In this document: in pieces, positions 15,473 through 19,434 of the stretch | How the letters are laid out: each line of letters opens with the position of its first letter | How positions within the stretch are numbered: the stretch's first letter is position 1 | DNA from: Elusimicrobia bacterium HGW-Elusimicrobia-2 | GTDB lineage: Bacteria > CG03 | Length of the DNA stretch: 19,434 bases | Direction: 5' to 3' | Assembly (NCBI GenBank): GCA_002841685.1 | Contig: PHAM01000035.1 | Span: forward strand, 1 to 19,434 | Notes under the pieces: model-generated | Databases searched by the model: none | Seen by the model: only the letters and a program-made list of their open reading frames with translations | Told to the model about the DNA's origin: nothing | Program-made: the position numbers and the translations under genes

Positions 15473-15545
15473 CTTTGGCCGAAATAAAAGTAATAGGAAC
15501 CGTCCCTATTGCCCGCAGTGCTTTGATTAAATTTTGCTTTTTCAA
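15465..15545 (-). pseudogene. 26-codon leader remnant after ORF6N paralogue C
   Basis: A TTG at 15545 overlaps the ORF6N stop as TTGA, and the frame reads MKKQNLIKALRAIGTVPI then TFISAKVL and TAA. Its beginning resembles the frameshifted 5' extension of paralogue C (MKKQKK, IRTLKRIGTAPG) and part of the 38-residue leader ORF (LRAIGTVPI). I take it as a broken 5' fragment of a gene that was split by the ORF6N gene, not a working protein. The -10 hexamer of the hicBA promoter overlaps its end. Confidence 0.35.
15493..15519. repeat. 27-base direct repeat, copy 2
   Basis: Identical to 14865-14891, 628 bases away in the same direction, with the hicBA pair between. On the minus strand it again reads LRAIGTVP in the frame of a short leader ORF. 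Confidence 0.8.
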
Positions 15546-15553
15546 AATCCCAT
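15538..15553 (-). repeat. Junction repeat ATGGGATTTTGAAAAA, copy 2
   Basis: Same M-G-F-stop/TTG junction as at 14318-14333. Identity with the copy at 16817-16832 runs on through GCAAAA, giving 22 identical bases. Confidence 0.85.
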
Positions 15554-16039
15554 TTTCCCCTTCGGTTTCAACGGCGGCGGCAATAACAGCTTTTTTAATG
15601 CTTGAAAAATAACCTCTATCTTTTTATCATGCTCCCCGTATTTTCTTTCCAGAGATTCAAATTTTCTTAATAATTCGCTGTGACTGAGGGCCAATTGTTT
15701 TAACTTCGAAAACACCCGCATTATGCTGATATTGACCATTATCGCTCTTTCACTATTAAGCACGCTCGAAAGCATCGAAACGCCCTGTTCCGTAAAAACA
15801 TACGGCAAGGCGCCGCCAAAATATTTTTTGGATGGTATCGCAAAATGCGATACCACAAATCCCAGTTCCTTCTGCGTAAGCTGAATCATAAAATCTTCCG
15901 GAAATCTTTTTTTATTCCTCTTGACCTGCTCTCTCAGCCTAATCGGTTTTACACCGTACAATTTCGCAAGGTCTTTATCAAGCATTACTTTTTGTCCGCG
16001 AATCAAAAATATCTTATTCGCAATAATTTCAATAGGCAC
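15542..16039 (-). CDS. ORF6N-domain DNA-binding protein (paralogue C), probably 5'-frameshifted
   Basis: 165 codons from a GTG at 16039. The ORF6N domain covers about 1-110: PIEIIANKIFLIRGQKVMLD, KDLAKLYGVKPIRLREQVKR, KRFPEDFMIQLTQKELGFVV, YVFTEQGVSMLSSVLNSERA. A coiled-coil-like part follows (SHSELLRKFESLERKYGEHD), and the end is LLLPPPLKPKGKMGF. It is close to paralogue A through the whole length. The GTG has no convincing ribosome site. Upstream, an ATG at 16100 overlaps the HEPN stop as ATGA and begins MKKQKK; removing one A from the A10 run at 16081-16090 joins it in frame through IRTLKRIGTAPGNL to the ORF6N domain. So the natural start may be 16100, with a one-base frameshift or slippage. 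Confidence 0.8.
   Translation of the reverse strand: MPIEIIANKIFLIRGQKVMLDKDLAKLYGVKPIRLREQVKRNKKRFPEDFMIQLTQKELGFVVSHFAIPSKKYFGGALPYVFTEQGVSMLSSVLNSERAIMVNISIMRVFSKLKQLALSHSELLRKFESLERKYGEHDKKIEVIFQALKKLLLPPPLKPKGKMGF
15833..15855. repeat. 23-base palindrome inside ORF6N paralogue C
   Basis: Left arm TGGTATCGCA, spacer AAA, right arm TGCGATACCA: 10 perfect pairs. It encodes VVSHFAIP and the centre (15844) is the first base of codon 66. It shares the core TCGCA-N3-TGCGA with the palindrome of paralogue A while the flanking arms differ and pair with each other. Confidence 0.85.
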
Positions 16040-16100
16040 TAAATTACCGGGGGCGGTTCCAATTCTTTTCAGAGTTCTAATTTTTTTTTTGCTTTTTCAT
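16040..16100 (-). pseudogene. Frameshifted 5' extension of ORF6N paralogue C with A10 run
   Basis: ATG at 16100 overlaps the HEPN stop. The frame as written is ATG AAA AAG CAA AAA AAA AAT TAG, only seven codons. With nine A instead of ten it reads MKKQKKIRTLKRIGTAPGNL and enters the ORF6N frame. This could be a fixed mutation, a sequencing error, or a slippage site. Confidence 0.45.
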
Positions 16101-16489
16101 TTTTTCAAAACTCTATACACTTCTTTTCTGAATTCCTTCACTATTTCCAGCGCTTCATCCGCGAGAATTTTGTTGACAAGGAAAACTTCTTCATAGTCAA
16201 CCAGCAATCGTTTTTTTGAAAGCATGCTGAAATGCCCTGAATATTTTCTATCCACTATACCTGTTTTAACAAAATACAAAGCGAATTGATTTCCCGCCGC
16301 TTTATGGGACTTTACGACTATTCCCTTTGAAATCAGCAGAGCTTTTGCGAAATATAAAAAAACATAATACGCTTTTGACAGGGAATCCTCAAAAAATTTC
16401 TGCTTGTACAAAACTTTACAAGCCAACAAACTTTTTTCAGCTTTTTTCAAAAAATTGCTGATGTTTTGATTTTTTAATTTCGTGTCCAC
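16097..16489 (-). CDS. HEPN-domain protein (UPF0332-like), toxin of a MNT/HEPN pair
   Basis: 130 residues, all-helical HEPN layout: NISNFLKKAEKSLLACKVLY, then the family-typical SKAYYVFLYFAKALLISKG, VKSHKAAG, FALYFVKTGIVDRKYSGHFS, and KKRLLVDYEEVFLVNKILAD. Many HEPN proteins are ribonucleases with an R-x4-6-H motif. Here RKYSGH fits by spacing, but the position usually holding the motif in UPF0332 proteins reads RLLVDY with no histidine, so activity is uncertain. It overlaps the end of the nucleotidyltransferase gene by 16 bases and starts with GTG at 16489. In studied pairs the MNT partner inactivates the HEPN toxin by adding AMP to a tyrosine near the motif. Its TGA overlaps an ATG at 16100 that probably began the next gene. 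Confidence 0.8.
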   Translation of the reverse strand: MDTKLKNQNISNFLKKAEKSLLACKVLYKQKFFEDSLSKAYYVFLYFAKALLISKGIVVKSHKAAGNQFALYFVKTGIVDRKYSGHFSMLSKKRLLVDYEEVFLVNKILADEALEIVKEFRKEVYRVLKK

Positions 16490-16824
16490 AGCGCTTTACC
16501 TTCTCTTTCGATTTCCCTTAAAAAAAGAGAACCCTTCCTGTAGCAATTCTTAAATTCCCCTTCTGTGTAAGTTACGACGGATAAATCCACATAATACTTT
16601 TCAAGTATTTGCGCAATAATAGCATAAATGGCTAATTCCGCTTTCTTTCTGTTCCTCACAATTGCCAGCATATCTATATCTGAGCCTCTTTTACAGTCCC
16701 CTCTTGCTTTTGAGCCGAATAATGTCACGCTTTTGACTTCACGACCGGCTTTTTTATTTAACGCGTCTTTAAATTCATTTAACGCGGCGATCTCTTTTTT
16801 ATTAAATATTTTTTGCTTTTTCAA
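16474..16824 (-). CDS. MNT-type minimal nucleotidyltransferase, antitoxin partner of the HEPN protein
   Basis: 116 residues. The Pol-beta-like catalytic motif is intact: VTLFGSKARGDCKRGSDIDM gives GS at about 42-43 and the DxD pair about 12 residues on, and a third acidic residue is present in YYVDLSVV. Members transfer AMP onto the partner HEPN protein or act as stable antitoxins. Both active-site acid positions are kept, so enzymatic antitoxin action is plausible. The start is TTG at 16824, the only start codon early enough to include the first helix (MKKQKIFNKKEIAALNEFKD). It overlaps the TGA of the 58-codon ORF (TTGA), so coupling would be needed for efficient use. The antitoxin-first order and 16-base overlap with the HEPN gene are typical of this toxin-antitoxin family. 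Confidence 0.85.
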   Translation of the reverse strand: MKKQKIFNKKEIAALNEFKDALNKKAGREVKSVTLFGSKARGDCKRGSDIDMLAIVRNRKKAELAIYAIIAQILEKYYVDLSVVTYTEGEFKNCYRKGSLFLREIEREGKALWTRN

Positions 16825-16832
16825 AATCCCAT
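16817..16832 (-). repeat. Junction repeat ATGGGATTTTGAAAAA, copy 3
   Basis: Same M-G-F-stop/TTG junction as at 14318-14333 and 15538-15553, here between the 58-codon ORF and the nucleotidyltransferase gene. Confidence 0.85.
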
Positions 16833-16997
16833 CCCACCACGGCGGACTTTCAGCTTCCCCGTTTTTTTCGGCTTCGGCGGCTCAAGCATCGTAGAACGCC
16901 TCTGTGAAGTGAAGGCTGTAGCGGCAAAAAGAAAAGCATTTCCCGCTTTTTTGGCTGTTTCAATGGCAAACAAAGGTTTGGATATCTTTATAGGCAT
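16821..16997 (-). CDS. 58-codon ORF: signal-peptide-like start fused to an ORF6N-like tail
   Basis: ATG at 16997 to TGA at 16821. The first part MPIKISKPLFAIETAKKAGN then AFLFAATAFTSQRRS resembles the 38-residue leader ORF (LLFAVPAFASGRRS), and the DNA of the two is clearly related (CTTTTYGCCG, GCCTTCRCTTCA, AGGCGYTC). The second part LEPPKPKKTGKLKV then RRGGMGF ends like the ORF6N proteins here (P.KPKGKMGF) and uses the same stop/start junction into the next gene. I read it as a collapsed leader-plus-ORF6N cassette with the middle deleted, or a short leader for the nucleotidyltransferase gene. A possible TGTTACAAT extended -10 lies 6 bases before the ATG, which would give an almost leaderless transcript; this is weak. 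No function is assigned. Confidence 0.4.
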   Translation of the reverse strand: MPIKISKPLFAIETAKKAGNAFLFAATAFTSQRRSTMLEPPKPKKTGKLKVRRGGMGF

Positions 16998-17024
16998 TGT
17001 CGAATTGTAACAAAAATCCTCTGA

Positions 17025-18686
17025 TCAGCGCAAGCTCACGCATAGGGGGGCACAGGGACGCGGATTATTTTTTTCCCAGGTTTTTTTTATGAGCCTTTCA
17101 AAAATTCTCACGATCTCCGGGTCAAATTGCGTGCCGGATGCTTTTTTTATCATTTCAAGTGCGGCTTTCGGCGAATAAACGCGGCTGTATGACCTTTCGG
17201 AAATAAGCGACTGATAAACATCCGCCACGGCTATGATCCTGGAACCCAGAGGGATGTCCGTACCCTTTAATCCTGTGGGATAACCTTTGCCGTTCCACCA
17301 CTCATGATGATGCAGGATGAGCGGCACAATGGCGCTAAGCCCGTGCACGCCCTTGAGTATGTCGGCGCCTATCTGAGGATGTCTTTTTATCTCGTTGAAT
17401 TCCGCCTCGCTCAGGGGCCCCTTTTTCTTGAGGAGATTCCCGCTTATCCCTATTTTCCCGAGGTCGTGGAGTATGGCCGCCTGCCTGAGGTCTTCTCTTT
17501 CTCTGGATGAGAGCTCCATCGCGCCGGCTATCATAGTGGCGTAATAAACGGTTTCCTCAACATGCTCACCCGTGTAAAGGTCCTTGAATTTTATGGTTTT
17601 CGCGAAAGCGAATATGGCTTCCACGAGGCCCTGGCTGGATCGTTTGCTCAATTTCTGTATGGTCGACTGAAGATCCCGTATGTTAACCGTTTTGCTGGAA
17701 GCTTCCTTTATTATGGACGGCCTGTCCTCGGCCTCCGCCGCGCTGTAGACCCTGTTACCGCCGTCCTCTTTGGCTTTCATCATTATGCTGTCGGCAAGAT
17801 CTATCAGCGCCATCCCCTTAGACACATCGTCTTCCGGGTAAGAGGCGGCGCCTATGCTCACCTTGATCTTTATTTTCTGCTCCGTCCATCCGAAATAATA
17901 AACAGCCAGTTTTCCAAGGATCCTCTGCGCTAGAGAAAAGGCTGTTTTGCGCGAGGCGCCGGGAAGGATTATCACGAACTCCTCCCCCCCGAACCTGGCC
18001 ACGACATCATATTTCCGCACCTCGCCCTGAAGGATTTCAGCGAATTCCTTGAGTATCATATCTCCGTATTTATGCCCGTACACGTCATTGATCGATTTGA
18101 AATAATCTATGTCAAGCATCAAAACAGCCAGCGGGCGAAGGATTCTTTTGGCCCTGAAAAATTCCGATTCAACGGTCTGCGCCATATATCTGTGATTAAA
18201 AAGGCCCGTGTGAGAATCCACCAGCGCCATCCTCTGAAGGCTGTGATTGCTTTTGAGCAGCTGCTCGTTCACCGCCTCAAGTTTGGCCGTAGCGGCCTTT
18301 TTCTCCGTGATATCCACAATGGCCGCAACCAGCACATCGGCGGCGCCGGCTTTCATCCTGTTGAGCATGACATTGGCGAAGAATTTCTTCCCTCTGATTT
18401 TTTTGTGCAGCCACTCAAATTTACAATCTCCGTTTTTGAGAGCCTGCGCGATGAATTTATTCGCGGCCTCGGAAGACAGCGCGCCGTCCGGCTGTTTTTT
18501 GGGCGACAGATCATAGAAAGAACAGTTCGTGAATTTTTTTAGGCTCCCGCAGCCGAACATTTTAAGCGCCTCGCTGTTGCCGCTTATAAACCGGCCGTCA
18601 ACGGAGAGAATCATGAGAGCGCAGCCGGAAGAATTATAAATCGCCTCAAAAACAGATTCGTTAAAGATCACCTTATTTTTTTTCAT
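17025..18686 (-). CDS. PAS-GGDEF-HD-GYP hybrid cyclic-dinucleotide signalling enzyme
   Basis: 553 residues with no membrane segment, so cytoplasmic. PAS domain about 5-130, a short coiled coil 130-152 (TAKLEAVNEQLLKSNHSLQR), GGDEF domain 153-315, linker, then HD-GYP domain about 350-535. The GGDEF active site is GGEEF at 233-237, with metal-site LDIDYFK (D192, D194) and an intact product-inhibition site RKYD at 224-227, five residues before it. The HD-GYP part keeps H375, H407-D408 (ILHDLGKIG), H436 (RHPQIGADIL), HHHEWWNGKGYP with GYP at 468-470, and D489. So both synthesis and breakdown of a cyclic dinucleotide (c-di-GMP most likely) look possible, with the PAS domain as sensor. The ATG at 18686 overlaps the oxidoreductase end by 14 bases, so the two are co-transcribed. 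Confidence 0.92.
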   Translation of the reverse strand: MKKNKVIFNESVFEAIYNSSGCALMILSVDGRFISGNSEALKMFGCGSLKKFTNCSFYDLSPKKQPDGALSSEAANKFIAQALKNGDCKFEWLHKKIRGKKFFANVMLNRMKAGAADVLVAAIVDITEKKAATAKLEAVNEQLLKSNHSLQRMALVDSHTGLFNHRYMAQTVESEFFRAKRILRPLAVLMLDIDYFKSINDVYGHKYGDMILKEFAEILQGEVRKYDVVARFGGEEFVIILPGASRKTAFSLAQRILGKLAVYYFGWTEQKIKIKVSIGAASYPEDDVSKGMALIDLADSIMMKAKEDGGNRVYSAAEAEDRPSIIKEASSKTVNIRDLQSTIQKLSKRSSQGLVEAIFAFAKTIKFKDLYTGEHVEETVYYATMIAGAMELSSREREDLRQAAILHDLGKIGISGNLLKKKGPLSEAEFNEIKRHPQIGADILKGVHGLSAIVPLILHHHEWWNGKGYPTGLKGTDIPLGSRIIAVADVYQSLISERSYSRVYSPKAALEMIKKASGTQFDPEIVRIFERLIKKTWEKNNPRPCAPLCVSLR

Positions 18687-19434
18687 CAGCCCCGGGGGTA
18701 TTTTTAATATTGTCCATTATGCGCAGCGCCAGACGGAGGGCGTCAAGCCCCTGACGGCCCGACACCTGAGGGGGGAGCCCTTCTCTCACGCAAGTTATAA
18801 AATCACGGAGCTCTTCGGCGAGCGGCTCGGTTTTCCTTATGCGGGGGCGCTTCACCTCAATGTCTTTTATGCTCTCAACCTGCTCTTTTTTCTTGCGGTA
18901 AACCGTGAATTTCTGCTTGCCGTAATCCAGCGAAATATACCTGTCCGCCTCAAAAACCCTTATTTTTCTTTCCGCCTTATAGGATATGCGCGAGGCCGTG
19001 ACGGTGGCTACGCAGCCGTTCTCAAACTGTATGCGGCAATTGGCGATGTCCTCTTTTTTTGACAGCACAGCGGCCGCTGTGGAATCTATCTTCACCACTT
19101 TTGACCTGACAAAGCTGAGTATTATGTCTATGTCGTGTATCATCAAATCCATCACAACGCCTATATCCAGCGACCTCTGCGGATAGGGCGAGATCCTTAT
19201 AACCTCTATGTACCTCGGGTTGTTGATATACTCCCGCGCGGCGATGACTGCGCCGTTAAAACGCTCTACATGCCCGACCTGCAGTATCACATTTTTGGAA
19301 TCCGCGATATTCACCAGTGAGAGCGCCTCGTCGGGATCGGCGGCTATGGGTTTTTCAACGAGCGCGTGCACGCCGTTTTCCAGAAACTTTTTTGCCACCT
19401 CGTAATGATGCACCGTTGGAGTGGCGATGCTGAC
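18673..19434 (-). CDS. Gfo/Idh/MocA-family oxidoreductase, lipid-A-pathway type, 5' end outside the window
   Basis: 254 codons are visible, with no start in the window; the frame is open to base 19434. The Rossmann domain's end is seen as VSIATPTVHHYEVAKKFLEN then the catalytic-lysine motif VEKPIA. The C-terminal domain carries VGHVERFNGAV, VMDLMIHDIDIILSFVRSKV with the conserved His-Asp, EDIANCRIQFENGCVATVTA and DRYISLDYGKQ. This set matches the oxidoreductase often encoded between lpxA and lpxB, related to GnnA, the UDP-GlcNAc 3-dehydrogenase that makes 3-amino lipid A precursors. Neighbouring lpx genes would lie upstream, outside this window, so the pathway is inferred. A typical member has about 320 residues; roughly 70 are missing. 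It overlaps the GGDEF/HD-GYP gene. Confidence 0.82.
   Translation of the reverse strand, partial: VSIATPTVHHYEVAKKFLENGVHALVEKPIAADPDEALSLVNIADSKNVILQVGHVERFNGAVIAAREYINNPRYIEVIRISPYPQRSLDIGVVMDLMIHDIDIILSFVRSKVVKIDSTAAAVLSKKEDIANCRIQFENGCVATVTASRISYKAERKIRVFEADRYISLDYGKQKFTVYRKKKEQVESIKDIEVKRPRIRKTEPLAEELRDFITCVREGLPPQVSGRQGLDALRLALRIMDNIKNTPGADEKK

Noticed and set aside
14865-15519. The repeated 27-base element as a CRISPR array
   Set aside because: Only two exact copies, 628 bases apart with genes between them; no regular spacers and no cas genes.
15542-16039. ORF6N paralogues as full phage antirepressors within a prophage
   Set aside because: No integrase, structural phage genes, attachment sites or tRNA nearby, so a prophage is not supported.
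16998-17024. A transcription terminator between the GGDEF/HD-GYP gene and the 58-codon ORF
   Set aside because: The 27-base gap has no stem followed by a T run on the minus strand.
18072-18542. 156-codon plus-strand frame opposite the GGDEF/HD-GYP gene
   Set aside because: Antisense to well-conserved catalytic motifs, composition typical of a shadow frame.

Overview
The window comes from a Gram-negative, probably uncultivated anaerobic bacterium. An Elusimicrobiota-like lineage is my best guess, with Omnitrophota or a similar phylum as the alternative. The reasons are a PorV-like outer-membrane barrel, a giant FN3-repeat surface protein ending in a secretion-type tail, a lipid-A-type Gfo/Idh oxidoreductase and several ORF6N-domain genes. 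No rRNA or other taxonomic marker is present, so this is inference. Every gene I can support lies on the minus strand, so transcription runs from high to low coordinates and most junctions overlap by 1 to 16 bases.

Right end (17.0-19.4 kb): a truncated Gfo/Idh/MocA oxidoreductase resembling the one found beside lpxA/lpxB, overlapped by a PAS-GGDEF-HD-GYP cyclic-dinucleotide enzyme. This part is GC-rich (46 of 60 bases G+C at 18721-18780).

Middle (13.7-17.0 kb): an AT-rich accessory island (20 of 60 bases G+C at 16381-16440) with a MNT-type nucleotidyltransferase/HEPN pair, a HicB/HicA pair and three ORF6N genes. Between them lie fragments of signal-peptide-like leader ORFs and a 27-base direct repeat. 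Three features stand out. Each ORF6N gene carries a 23-27 base palindrome centred on exactly the same aligned codon. ORF6N-type tails end three times in the same ATGGGATTTTGAAAAA stop/start junction. A short signal-peptide-like ORF ends on the start codon of one ORF6N gene, whose ribosome site sits in a hairpin.

Left end (0-13.75 kb): one uninterrupted 4132-residue reading frame for a secreted mosaic surface protein. It has about 14 FN3 modules, two carbohydrate-binding-like modules, a duplicated 350-residue module, four lamin-tail domains, a two-HKD phospholipase-D-fold enzyme and a C-terminal tail like that of type IX secretion substrates. It overlaps a PorV/UPF0164-like barrel gene by 4 bases, and that is followed by a small exported SpoVG-like protein cut by the window edge. 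I read the left block as a surface or secreted enzyme encoded with its outer-membrane export or anchoring partner, with the accessory island inserted directly upstream of the giant gene.
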